From contig JBBHKE010001300.1 in assembly GCA_037447655.1 (NCBI GenBank), positions 61,349 through 125,348 of the forward strand: a stretch of 64,000 nt of DNA. The letters run 5' to 3'. The notes below the pieces were generated by a model that had not been told where the DNA came from, did not search any database, and was given only the letters and a program-made list of their open reading frames with translations. A program made the position numbers and the translations under genes. The DNA is from Zygnema cylindricum. Taxonomy: Eukaryota > Streptophyta > Zygnematophyceae > Zygnematales > Zygnemataceae. This document shows, piece by piece, positions 41,848-53,858 of the stretch (the stretch's first letter is position 1; the number at the start of each line of letters is the position of its first letter).

Positions 41848-43989
41848 CTGCAAGTGGAGGAAAAAAAGCATTTAGTTGCCCGAATCTTACATTAAACTGA
41901 AGAAAAACAGATGAATTACAAAATGCCCAACTTTATAAAGGTTTGGGTTTTCACTTGATGTTGTCTAAACATTCTTATATAGTTGCCCATTTTGCAATGA
42001 AAACAATAAGAGGATTAACCTCACCTAAAAGAATATATCAATCATGGATTTGGTTTAGAAACGTCACACAAAATTCTCAAAGTAACATAGCCACATAACT
42101 TTACATTTGCAAAATATTTAGCGCTTTTCAAATGAGTATTAGAAAGCAAATAGTCTCAACGACTTTCTTCCGATAAGATTCATTATACGGGCCACAATTA
42201 TCCGGTTTTTAAGTGCACAAACAAAATTATTTAGGGAAAGAATATTTCATGCATAAAATTCCCAAAGACGAGTTTTAAAAATGACATGGTAAGATCGTCG
42301 AAAAAACATAGGTTTTTCTTGAAAATAGAAACAATGTCTCATTCTATGTTCATTGTCACAAAAAGGTGAAAAGACTATCCATCGAAACCTAAACATTCTC
42401 AACCTGAAAAAAGATAAATAAAACAACAGTTGTGGCTCTGAAAAAATGTTTCACAAACAATAAAAAAAAAGCCACAATTTCGGCTTGGTAGCAACAGGCA
42501 AAAACTGCCGGGCAGATTTATGAATTTACAAATCTACCGATTTGTTTACACCTATTCTGTTGTAAATGTGATTTCGGATTTGATGATGATGATATACATA
42601 TATGCATATGTGCCAGGCTGAGGAAAAATAAAATCAATAGCCTACACGATTGTCCTTTTTACTATTTTCGTAGATCAACATCTTTAGGGCACCATTAGAA
42701 AAACTCCATTTCCCACAACAATTTATTTTGTTGAGACCCAATTGTAATTTTGCTCAAAAAAAGCCGTGTCAAAGTCACAAGAGGGCGTCCTCATTTTCGC
42801 ACACATTTTTTCCAAACGAAGTACAATTTTCGATTCAGATCTCACACGTGCGTAAACTGTACAATGTTTCCTTCAGAAACGGTACGGATATTGTACGGAC
42901 ATACCGACGAGTTTGGACGTTACGGCGTGCAAAATGAGCAGCAGCTGGAGCCATCGAACCAACATCGCGCTTGTCTTTATGAAAAAGACAACAGCTAAAG
43001 ACGAATAGGGACTGGGGAAAGCACTACCTTTTACGTCCTAGGAATAAAAAGTATCCTCACTATCTTGGTGCTGTTTGGAAATGTTTGGTAAATGTCGAGG
43101 GAATGTTTTCGGGAACATTCTACCAGAATTGCGTTAATTGATCTCGAAGCTTCGACAAATATGTTAACAACGTAACGGATTCGATAGAGTCGCCGACTAT
43201 ACAAAATCCGTACACCATCCGTACAATATTGGTTCAGAACATTGAATCCAGTCACCGACTCAGCCGACACAAGATTTACAAACATTTCGTTAGAACCTGC
43301 CCGTAAAACTTGTTCCGTACATTAATAACTGGCAGTACAGTGCAGTAATTAACTTTCCATTTGGTCATCCCCACTAAATGTGTCCCTGCGTGCGGATTTT
43401 GTTTTGGGTCGTACAACGCGTGCTTGCTTCTAGAGTGTGACAGCTTCAGTGGGTTTCTATTTTTGGATTTTGGAATCGGGCCAAACAAACCGTACATTTC
43501 CATGTACGGTCCAACAAAATTCAAGAGCATGGGCAAACTAGAAGCTTCATAGGACGTACGGAAGGGTTGCTCTTGTCCGATGGTACATGGTTCTTGACAC
43601 GTGGAAGGTTGCAAGGCTGTCTAGCGTTCACTTATTTTTGTTATTTACGTGGCAAGGTTCTAACGGATCTGTAGAGCTCACTATCGTACGGGTTGTAAAT
43701 TTCAGATTCGCACCATGTGAAAGGAAATGTTGGACGCCACGTCACCATGTTTAAATGCATTTTGTACAAATAATTCCTGAGTGTTCAGTTTTCCCTGCTG
43801 ACACGACGCCATTCAGTACGGAATCATATCCAGCGAGTCCTGGATAATTTGTCGTTTAGCAAGGCTTAAAATAATTTATGAGCGGCTAGGCGCAGCGCAA
43901 TCCAGCGAGGCACAGTACAATCCACAGCTGACAAAAAGAGAATGCAAAAGACCACATAAAATTGAGGTGAATTTGAAAAAGAGACAAAA
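41848..43989. other. Upstream region of the large gene, no exon recognised
   Basis: It probably contains an intron and possibly the missing first exon. I could not identify a convincing signal-peptide frame on the minus strand, and short frames near 42728-43614 have no motif. Confidence 0.5.
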
Positions 43990-45200
43990 TGAAAAGGGAA
44001 TTGCTAATCGCAGAAACATTTTTTGCTGCGCGCAGGTAGCTGCGTCAGCTTGTCAAAAATTGTACATTTTAAGTACAGATTAGTACAAGTTACGTACCTT
44101 TGAGTTTATGCTTGACGGTCAATCCGTCGAACAACTTTGACTTGCAAAAAAATATTGATAACGACCGGTTAAAAAATTGTCGCGTTTTTGAACGACGACC
44201 GTCATAAAACAGTTCACACGGCCGGCGCAGGTTTACGGTTACAAAACTGCGGCAACCACATGTAAATAAAATGGCTGCGCGCGCAGGTACTGTACTTTCT
44301 CACTTTACGTGAGCTCCACTTGATCAACTTTGGATGTGTTGATACGTTTGGCAGCGTACGGAAAAAGTTGTGTTCTTCGGTTGATGTCGGTGCACCTACG
44401 CTGTTGTCGGTGCACTAGGTTAGGAACGCGGACAAACGGGTCCAAACTATTAATAGCAAACGCGAACTTTTGCGAAGTTTTGTGCGGCGTTTCTGCCCGT
44501 GTCAATCCGTACTAAACGCACACGTAGATGTACGGCCTCAGCCTGCGCCTTAGATTTGAGATCTGCGGTTAGCGACTTTGCCGCGCATGGTAAATGCGCA
44601 CGAAAAAAATAAAATGCGCACATAGGGGCAAAATAAAGTACGCACTTAAAGGACAATATTCTTCCGTGACGATGCGCGTTTTTATCATTTAGTTTCATCG
44701 ATATTTATACGAGGGTACATTTTCTTATTTTGTACGAAGTTTACTTCGTTTCGTGCAAGTTAATTTATCCATATGACGTCGTCCTTTAATTTGTGTCTAA
44801 GTTCAACTTAATGCTTCGCGATTACATTCCAGTTTGGCGGCTAAGTAAAATGCATGCATGTGCTCTCACAGTGGAGCTCGAGGAAGTGAGAAAGTATATG
44901 TACGCAACAATTTTATTTACATATGGTTGCAGCAGTTTTGTTACCGTAAACTTTGGCCGACCGTGTGAATTGCTGTTTTTTTTATGACGGTCCTCGTTCG
45001 CAAGCGCGGCAATTTTTTAACCAGTCGTTACAATATTTCGCAAGTCAAAGTTGTTCGACGGATTGACCGTCAAGCATAAACTCAAAGGTACGTAGCTTGT
45101 ACTAATTTGTACTTAAAAGGAACATTTTTTGAAAAGGTGACGCAACTACCTACGCGCAGCAAAAATTGTCTCTGGCATTAGCAATTCCTGTGAAAAAACC
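43990..45200. mobile_element. Foldback element with about 330-bp inverted repeats
   Basis: The arms at about 43990-44322 and 44863-45200 are inverted copies of each other. Examples are ACTTTGACTTGC with GCAAGTCAAAGT, TTGACGGTCAATCCGTCGAA with its complement, and TACTTTCTCACTTTACGTGA with TACTTTCTCACTTCCTCGAG read on the minus strand. The spacer of about 540 bp has no recognised gene. The ends are approximate. Confidence 0.8.
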
Positions 45201-45893
45201 ATTAAGCATATTAAAAAGTACATATACTCCAAAAAAAAGTTTGGAACATTCGGCATGTGAAACTTGGAATCCTATTAGCCGTACATTTTGCACTGTACAA
45301 CTACACCGCTAATCGTTATTAGAGTTAATAGCACTTACTTTTGACGCGAGTTTTTTCTACCCAAAATCACAAATTAGCGTTAATAACACTAAAATATAAC
45401 TAACGCTTACATGAATTTTTTTCATAGAGTGTTAACCACTCTATTTTATGTTGTCAAAGTTAATATTATGTATGATAGGCTCGTTTCCGTACATAGCGTC
45501 TATGTGACATTTCATTTTAATAATTTTAAATACGGCTCGTTGCACATCACATTCACGTAGTTGTGAATCGACGGAGATACTATGAACATTATTTCGAGGA
45601 TGTAGAGCACATGTGAAAACTGACACCGCATGCAAAAAGCTTGATCTCAAACATTTTTTTTTACAGAAAATGGGACAACGAGAAAACCTTACGCCATACG
45701 AAAATGGGCAAGAATCAAAAGTACATTTTGCGTCATCTTGTGACTTGGGAAGTACGTCAATTTGGCGTTATTATCATTTCGACCCACTTCCACGTCACGC
45801 CAGTTTATCTTCACACTTGTACTGAATCAAATCACGACCTAATTTTAACTAAGATAATAACCCATTGACGAATAGCAAAATGGTATTGCACCC
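45201..45893. other. AT-rich region with a single TACACCG-type MITE end at 45302
   Basis: CTACACCGCTAATCGTTATT at 45301-45320 matches the MITE terminus, but no right end was found. No gene is supported. Confidence 0.5.
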
Positions 45894-47420
45894 GTGAAAC
45901 ATCTTCAAAAAAAATTGAGTGAGGGTGAGTACACGCTATTTTTTTTCCTTGCTCGTCACGCGCATATAGGTAAGAAAATGAGCATTTTTAGAAGAAAATG
46001 TGTTGGGATCTTGGACCTCCACTTTCATTCATGGGTCCTTTGCAAAATTTTACGTTGTCCTCGTCTCTCCCCCTCTTTCTCACTTGAGCGCTCCTCTTCC
46101 CCCTCTTTCTCACATGAGCGCTCCTCTTTCTCACTTCTCTAAATGAAATCCAGCAATAATAGTATCGAATGAAAGCTTTTATTTTATTTTAATATTTTTG
46201 GTCTTAGTTTGATGACATATCGAATGGTAAAAGATAAGAAAAATAAATAGGGAAGCAATGGCAAAAAGTTGACGTACTAACGACGTCACAAGGTAGTATG
46301 ACTTCTCTATGTCACAAGACCCTATAAATCTACAACGTCACTAAAGCCTCGACGTCTACAACTGTCCGTGTTTTTGTAGATGTCAGTAATTTTAGGAAGT
46401 TTCGTAGTTGTCTACATTTAGTTTCGTAGAATGTCGCACATTTTGTAGACGTCTACAACTGTCACATATTTGAAGTAATGAAAGCGCAAGTAATGATTGA
46501 CATGGGAACCCTTTGAAAAGTACACCGTTAAATCTGCGCTAAAATCTGAAGTAACATTTTAAAATCTCGGTTACATGGGCACACACCCTTAGGGGGTGTC
46601 CCCATGTATTAAAGTATCTACTTTTCTCTGTATTTTTGCCTTAAAATTCAGGGATCTTTGACAAAAAGTTTAGTTGTACGAGAAAACCATTTTTACCAAA
46701 GTGATGTGAACGTCAGTTCATACTTTGAATGTACTGCATAATTGTTGTCATGTAAACACATTTTGGCGTTTTCCTCTTTTCCAACCCCAGGGAAGAGAAT
46801 TCAGCCCCATCAAAAAACTTCATCCAAAATCACCTCAAAGGGGTGTTTTTAGTTAAAGTACCGCAAACAGAAGAAAAAAGGCCATGCAGCCGCAGTGGTA
46901 AATTTATGGACGAGGGAGAGTCCTCGCTATTTTTCTCCGTGCCCATCACACGCATGTACAAAAAAAATATTGCAAGGGTCTCGGACCTCCACTTTTATTC
47001 ATGGGACTTTTGCATAATTATTTGACGTTGTCGCTCTCCCCTCTCACACTATCACTCTTATCTCACACTTTTTAGTATGAGACACAACAATATTGACATA
47101 AAATGAAAGATCTTCAAAAAATATTTGTTTTGGCAATTTTTATGTTTTTTTCTAATGGCAAGTCGAGTGAAAAAGGTAGAAATAACGAAATCAGGAAACC
47201 ATGGCGGAAAGCTATTGAATCAGTGACGTCAACGTTGTTACAAGTGAGCATGACATCACAATGTCACTAAACCCTAAACATCTTCAATTTCACAAAAATC
47301 TAGACGTCTACAACTGTCGCTGTTTTTGTTGGCGTCACCAATCGTCCGAAGTTTCGTAGTGTCTTCAATTGTCACAAGTTGTATCTACGTCTACGAACGT
47401 CACATGTCAAAGTTATGATT
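45894..47420 (+). repeat. Two diverged direct repeats of about 550 bp
   Basis: Copies at about 45900-46480 and 46860-47420 share GGACCTCCACTTT.ATTCATGG, a CTCTCCCC..TTTCTCAC-type segment, GACGTCTACAACTGTC and GAAGTTTCGTAG. They are too diverged for a family assignment and no coding motif was seen. Confidence 0.65.
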
Positions 47421-48396
47421 TCGATTTCGCACATTTGCTGCATTCACACTAGAAATGATGATGAATGAGATGAGGAAACGAATGATCTTGTACCATTCAT
47501 TCCGCAAAAAAACAAAAACAGATGCGCCAAACTAACTGACTGCTTGGCTGTCAACCTTTTTGGAGCGTCGCTACGGACAAAATACACGATTAGGAGCATA
47601 GCGGCGGAAAAAACATACGGTCAAGTGCGTCAAAACTTGACAACTGTGGTAAGTCCTCTTTTTTTCCGGAAACCCTTTTCGGAATGCAGAAATCAGACTT
47701 TGAAAAAACATGAAGTCGTATCCCGAATGAATGAATGAATGGTATGGACGGATTTGAGTCATCGGCGCCTATTTTTAAGGAAACATGAATCACATCGCGA
47801 CGTTTTTGTTGACGTAGGATGACGTCAAAGGTGATTCACGTCTAAACAAAAAAAAGGACATTCATCTCCTCATCTCATTCACCATCCATTTTTAGTGTGA
47901 ATACAGCAATTTGGACGCTTTTCAAAGTTGTACACAGAATCTTCACTACTGTCCAAAATGCTTTATCAAAGTACCTATTACATGGGGACAACTCCTTAGG
48001 GTTAAATGTAACGCTAATTGTGGATCAACGTCACAAAAATAACAAGCAATTAGAGTTCAAAAAACAATAAAATGTATGTGAAACCTATATTAAGATTAGA
48101 CACACTTAAAATAGAGTTAAACTACCTTAGTTTTTTTATTTTTTTACGAATCGATGTACTTAAGATTTATCGCCCCCACCAAAATTGGGTCAAAATAACG
48201 ACAAAAAAAGAGTCAAACTAGCAACAAAAATAGAGTCAAATTAGCGACGATAGTAACCTCAAATGCGAACAGGCTACGAAAACTATTAAAGGGTGTTGAT
48301 AACTAATAGCCCATTAAAATTTAAAAGATTTACGGAGAGAAAATCTAAACTTTCGTACTTTCCTCTCCCCTCGTTCTTTTTCCTTTTGGCGCCTCG
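47421..48396. other. AT-rich region left of the copia array
   Basis: No gene or repeat family was recognised. The frames near 47544-47793 overlap on both strands and carry no motif. Confidence 0.5.
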
Positions 48397-49226
48397 TCCT
48401 TTGTTGAAATTTATAGATTTCTAGAGTATTTTCTAGGTTTAAATATGGTTTTATAAAAGGAAAAAGAAAAGGACGAACAGCCTGCCTCCACCTCCGCTCT
48501 CTAGCCCCCATACTTGTTGTAGTCACTGAAGGAAAGAGAGAGAGGTTGATCCATGGCTGCCTTAGTTCAACAACAGCTATTTTTAGTAGGTTACTAAAAA
48601 TGTACTTGACGGACCAGAGATTTGATCCCGGTACCTGCGGTTCGTCAAATCGTCCGGTAGCGGTTAGCTTTATCCTAATAGACTAGGACCAATGCTAAGT
48701 GCTATGGTATGTGATAGATATATATTTAGTTCGAACGGATAAAGTTCATTTAACTAAAACTGTTTACGGCGTACATATATACAGTTTTATAAAGTACGTC
48801 GTACGACGCTAATTCAAAACGGATACCACGCATTTTATTTCTACATCGGAACAAATATCGCGCAAGTATTTATTCCGGCCAAGATTACGTTTCGCATATA
48901 ATCCAACGGCGCACATCATCGCCGAAATCCCGGAGTGGTCACTTTGGCATTTAGTGACGTGGCATCACCTGGCGCCACGTGGGGAGACATCATTCGGTCG
49001 CGGGAATTCCGAGGAACGTACGGATGAGTGGAAAGTATACACGCGTCCACTTATGGCCTTGTCGTACAGAGGCCGTACAGAAGGTACATCGGCAGTAGTA
49101 CTTTCCAGTACTATACAGTTTTGTGATTGGTTCGTACAGGCAGTAGATAGGAGCTGTGAGAGGGAATTAGGAAAAACTAGGACTTAGGAAAATTTAGGTA
49201 GATAGTCCTCTCTCTCAGAGAGTTTG

Positions 49227-49232
49227 TATAAA
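49227..49232 (+). promoter_or_regulatory. LTR TATA box (array LTR 1)
   Basis: TATAAA in GTTTGTATAAATTGG, repeated at 54684-54689 and 60072-60077 in the other two LTRs. Confidence 0.65.
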
Positions 49233-49297
49233 TTGGCATCTTTGCCATCCTATAACTTATCGCCTGGTTGGCCGTTTTCAGTGATTCTTTTTTCTAC

Positions 49298-49313
49298 GGA
49301 CTCAGGGGAGTCC
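49298..49313 (+). promoter_or_regulatory. Conserved LTR stem-loop GGACTC-N4-GAGTCC
   Basis: A perfect 6-bp stem downstream of the TATA box, in the probable R/U5 part. The same stem with variable loop is in the other array LTRs (54755-54770, 60143-60158), in both element B LTRs, and in the edge LTR at 63879-63892 (minus strand). Confidence 0.65.
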
Positions 49314-49427
49314 AGGCTACACAGGGGTGCAGTCAAATTGTCAGTTTGCCTTCTTGGGCAGCAGTGGTTGTGGCTTAAAGTGGGTTAGTTAAATACTATC
49401 TAGAGGCTTCCTGTAGTCTGTGGTCCA

Positions 49428-51086
49428 ATGGAGGACACAAAATTGCAGGTTATGGGCCCACCCTCTAGGGTGCCCACCTTCAATGGATCTGGGTTCATCT
49501 ATTGGGAAGCCATGATGATGGGAGCTTTGTGTGAAAAACGATACTGGGGTATCGTCAGTGGACAAGTGAAACGTCCACCTTCAGGAACTCCACCAGGATT
49601 TGGGGGAGTAAGGTTTCCTGCAACAACGGCTGCCTCGGCGGAGGAGGCAGATGATGGGGACAGCAGTGTGTCCGAAAAGGGGAAAGGGAAGGAGACACCC
49701 CTTACTCCTATTGCCACAGTATCGGGAGCGGCAATTGTGAAGACCGTGGAGAACGATACTCAAATGTGGGAGGATGTAAACATGGCTGCCAAGAACTTCA
49801 TTTTGAGGCACCTCACTCAAGGTTTGGCCACTCCTCATCTTCACATTTACAAGGCAGAGGAATTGTGGGAGAGTTTGGTGGAGATTTATAGAGCTGGAAC
49901 TATTCAGGAGCTCCAGTTGGCTGAGCAAAAGCTATTGAGTTACACTTACAAAGGAGGAAAGATGTTAGATTACTGTAATGATCTTTCTTGTTTGTATATG
50001 GAAATGGAAAGTGCCGGGTGGACAGGTACAAAGAAAATGAAAGTTAACACCCTTATCATGAAATTACCAGATGAGTTCGAAAACATAGTGTATCGAGTAC
50101 AGGGAATGCTTGATAGTTCATGGAAATGGAACACAGTAGTCAGGATGATACTTGTGCAAGAAAACACAATGGAGATTAGGAGAGGAGGAAAGAGCATTCA
50201 AGCTCTAGCAACAGAAGGGGACCGATGGGGGAAGGACCCGAAGAAACCTTATAGAGGGGAAAGAGATAATTCTGGGGGACAGAGGCCCCCAAAGGGTCTT
50301 TGTCATTATTGCGAAAAGCTGGGACACTTTATTGCAGATTGTGTCAAGCTGTCGGAGCTGAGGCTCCAAGAAAACCGTGGAGGGGGTTCTTCCGGAGGGA
50401 AGAAAAAGGCACTTGTGGTTACAAAAGTGTCAGGAGAAACCGAGGATGAGTCATCTGAGGAGGATGGGGTGCTTCTTCTTGACGAGAGTCTGGAGGAGCA
50501 GAAGATCCCTCGGAGGCAGAAGTGTGCCCTTGGAGCAATTCGGGAAGCTCCACAGGAAGGATGGATCATCGACTCAGGTGCATCCATGCATATGTGTCGT
50601 GATAAAGAACTCTTCACTAAGTTAAGAAAGATTCCTACTGTAGAGATAGAGTATGGGGATGGGAGAGTGGTTACTACAGATCTAGTGGGATTAGTAGATC
50701 TGAAAGTCTTAGTGGAGGGTAAGACTTCTATACTTACATTCTCAGATGTACTTTACATTCCACAGCTGAGTAAAAACCTTGTCTCTACGTCTGTGTTAGA
50801 TGACAAAGAGTTTGATACCTTCACCAGAAAGGGAGTCTTTACAGCTAAGTATGGGAATGAAGTTTACTTCACAGCAGATAAGGGTAGCCAAGGAATGTTT
50901 AGGCTTAACCTGAGTAATGAAAACAAGAATGCTTACTATGTTGGTGTTCCTAAGGTGATGATTTGGCATAAGCGGTTGGGGCATTTGCATTTTGATAGGT
51001 TGAGGAAAATGAAAAAGCTTGGGGTAGTGGATGGCATTCAGTTTGGGGATAATGAAATGATGGATGATTGTAGTGGTTGTGCTTAA
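49428..51086 (+). pseudogene. Array interior 1: gag, protease and GAG-pre-integrase (open to a premature stop)
   Basis: This 552-residue frame is the best-preserved copia gag-pol start in the window. Gag begins MEDTKLQVMGPPSRVPTFNG. A zinc knuckle CHYCEKLGHFIADC lies around residue 290. The protease active-site block WIIDSGASMHMC lies around residue 383 with an intact Asp-Ser-Gly. The GAG-pre-integrase block has WHKRLGHLHFDRL and the CSGC pair. A TAA (51084-51086) replaces the CAA glutamine codon that interior 2 keeps at the same place (GCAQGKAHKL). Confidence 0.92.
49448..49462 (+). other. Primer-binding site of array interior 1, half-tRNA (initiator Met) type
   Basis: GGTTATGGGCCCACC directly follows the LTR and is also the coding sequence for gag V-M-G-P-P. 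Confidence 0.75.
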
Positions 51087-51683
51087 AGTAAGGCTCACAG
51101 ACTTCCCTTTTCCAAAGCTGCCACATACATAGGTGAGAAAGTGTTAGATTTGGTCCACACAGATATTTGGGGACCTGCAAAAGTACCTTCAGTTGGAGGA
51201 AAGAGGTTCATGATGACCATAACTGATGACAGGTCTAGATACTCTAGAGTCTATTTTCTGAAAACAAAGTCTGAAGCATCAACTTACTTCAAAGAATATA
51301 AAGCTTGGAGTGAGAAGTTGCATAAAACCCCCATTAAGAGGATAATGAGTGATAATGGGGGGGAATATACCTCTAACGAGTTTGAGGAATATATGAGAGA
51401 TGAGGGAGTGAACCACCAAAAAACTGTACCATATAACCCGAAACAAAATGGCGTAGCTGAGAGGTTAAATCGAACATTTGGAGATAGAGTACGCAGTATG
51501 TTGGCCGACAAGAAAATAGGAAAGAGATTTTGGGCAAATCGAACATTAGGAGATAGTGTACGCAGTATGTTGGCCGACAAGATAATAGGAAAGAGATTTT
51601 GGGCAGAAGCAATGAACTGTGCCAACTACATTAAGAATAGAGTCCTTACCTCAGCTATAAAGGGAGTGACACCTTATGAGTGA
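51087..51683 (+). pseudogene. Array interior 1: integrase core with an in-frame 69-bp duplication
   Basis: The frame continues in phase after the stop. The three catalytic positions are visible: Asp in LDLVHTDIWGP, Asp in RIMSDNGGEYTSNEF and Glu in GVAERLNRT. Right after, a 69-base unit is tandemly repeated (51468-51536 and 51537-51605), doubling NRTxGDxVRSMLADKxIGKR. A TGA at 51681-51683 follows TPYE. Confidence 0.9.
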
Positions 51684-52277
51684 TGGGTTGGAAGGAAACC
51701 AGATATCTCACACCTTAAAGTATTTGGTAGCCAAGTTTACAGTCTTGACACGGATAGGAAAAACTGGAAACTAGATGCTAAGGGAAAACCTGGATACATT
51801 GTGGGATATGATGAGGATGTTAAGGGATAAAGAGTCTATGACTTAGCAAATAAAGATATCATTCTGGTCAAACACTTAGTTGTCATGGATGAAGGGAAGT
51901 CATTTGACCCCTTTAAATATACAAAGAAGATAAGGATCTGATTTGAGTCCGAAAGTGATGAGAATTCGGTCGTTCTCGAAAGGGACATGAATGAAACCGT
52001 GATTACAGATTCAGGGGAGATCCAAGATACAGGAGACTCACCGGAAACCTCACATACTCCTATGGAATTCGAGGAGATAGAAGAAGCGGGACAAGAACCG
52101 GTTTCTATGGACAGGGGAGCCGATGAGACAGAGAAAAGAAATCCAAGACTTCCATCCATTCCAGCTTTGGAGTTTGAGGGAGGAAGGACGAGCAGCAAAA
52201 GGATACAGGAAAAATAAGCTGCCCATAAGGTAACTAAGCTATCTCACCCAGATGAGCCTCAGTCTTACTTAGAGGAA
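51684..52277 (+). pseudogene. Array interior 1: integrase C-terminal region and linker
   Basis: The frame keeps the phase but has stops at 51828 (TAA), 51939 (TGA) and about 52215 (TAA). The TGA at 51939 is shared with interior 2 (57328). Recognisable text includes WVGRKPDISHLKVFGSQVYS and a charged, acidic linker. Confidence 0.8.
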
Positions 52278-53845
52278 GTGAATAGTCCAGAGAAAGAAAG
52301 ATGGATTAGAGCCATAAATGATGAGATGACTTCTATCATGGAAGCAAATACTTGGGAACTAGCGGATTGCCCTCCAGACAGAAAAACTATTGGATGTAAA
52401 TGGGTATTTAAACTAAAACTAAACCCAGATAATACAATTGAGAGGTATAAGGCTCGATTGGTAGCGAAGGGGTTCACCCAAAAAGAGGGGATTGACTATG
52501 AGGAGACCTTTGCTCCAGTTGTTGGTTCCCATCGGTAAGGATTCTCCTCAGTCTGGCCGCAGCGGAAGACATGGAAATTCACCAGATGGATATTAAGACT
52601 GCTTTTCTTAATGGTGAGTTAGAGGAAGAAATTTTTATGAGGCAACCCGAGGGGTTTGTGGAAGAAGGAGAAGAGAGCAAAGTGTGCAGGCTCATAAAGT
52701 CTTTATATGGACTGAAACAGGCTCCCCGACTGTGGAACAAGAAACTAGATGAGTTTCTCACCGATCTGGGATACATCCGGATCAGCTCTGACCATTCTAT
52801 CTATATGTTTGAAGATGAGAATGGTGTCATTTTTATTGCAATTTATGTGGATGATCTGCTTGTGTTAAGTAAGTCTTTAGATAATATCAATAGGCTAAAG
52901 AAAGATCTTAGGGGCAGATTTGATATGAAGGATTTAGGGGAGGCAAAATATATTTTGGGGATCCAAATGGAGAGAGATACAGGGAAGAAGATTATCAGAC
53001 TTACTCAGAAAGAAGCAATAGGTAATATGCTTGAGAAATTCCAGATGGAAAATGCTAACAGTTGTACCACTCCCATGGACTTGAAAAAAGTAAGTGATGG
53101 GAGTGTAGAAGGAGGAGTGATGATCTTAGACGATCAGATGAGTCTAGAGGAGAGAGAGTTCATGAAGTCTATTCCTTATAGACAGGTCGTAGGAAGCTTA
53201 ATCTATTTTATGAACTGTACCAGGCCGGACATAGCGGCAGCAGTTGGAGTACTTAGTAGGAGTCTTAATGATCCTAGGAAGAGAGATTGGGAGGCAGCCA
53301 AGAGAGTCATGAGATATCTGGTGGGAACTAGAGAGTTATGGTTGCATTTGGGAGGGGAGCATACTGATATCACCACTTGGAGTGACGCCAGTTATGGGGA
53401 TGCACCTATGAGAAGATGCACTTCTGGATATGTTTTGTATGTGGGGGAAGGTGCTTGCTGTTGGAGCAGTAAGCAACAAAAGGTGGTTGCTCAGTCTACT
53501 ATGGAGGCTGAGTATATGGCGTCGTGTTCTGCTGTAAAAGAACTAATGTGGGTGAAATCATTGTTACAAGAACTGGGATTTATGAAGGAGGGAGTGCATG
53601 AAATATTTTGCGATAACCAAGCTGCAATTGCAATTGCAGCCAATCCAAAACACCATTTCAAAGCAAAACATATGGACATAAGATTAAGCTTTGTAAGAGA
53701 AAAAGTTGAAAATAAAATTCTAAATCTTGTGTATAGACCTGATGAAGAAATGGTGGCTGACATGATGACCAAACCTGTGCCCTCTCCTAAACTAAAATAT
53801 TGTCGGGAAAAATGCGGGTTGAAAGAAAAATTAAAATTAGACTAG
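52278..53845 (+). pseudogene. Array interior 1: reverse transcriptase and RNase H with one frameshift
   Basis: The RT starts with KWVFKLKLNPDNTIERYKAR, and near 52520 one C is missing compared with interior 2 (GTTGTTGGTTCC against GTTGTTCGGTTCC). The next frame (52571-53845) is a 424-residue open stretch with LIKSLYGLKQAPRLWNKKL, the catalytic IYVDDLLVLS, then RNase H STMEAEYMAS and IFCDNQAAIAIAANPKHHFK, ending GLKEKLKLD. A purine tract AAAATAAGGGGAG precedes LTR 2. Confidence 0.92.
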
Positions 53846-53858
53846 AAAATAAGGGGAG

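Larger units (their letters stand above)
48402..49447 (+). repeat. Array LTR 1
   Basis: It is 1046 bp with TG...CA ends. It contains TATAAA at 49227-49232, a GGACTC-N4-GAGTCC stem at 49298-49313 and, at 49428, the gag ATG, so gag begins inside the LTR. Confidence 0.95.

Noticed and set aside
48634-48700. A real tRNA gene in the LTR
   Set aside because: D-arm-like and T-arm-like words are present, but I could not pair an acceptor stem or place an anticodon arm.
48954-49187. Identical 77-residue open frame in all three array LTRs
   Set aside because: The identity follows from near-identical LTR DNA. The frame has no motif, lies upstream of the LTR TATA box and is absent from element B LTRs.
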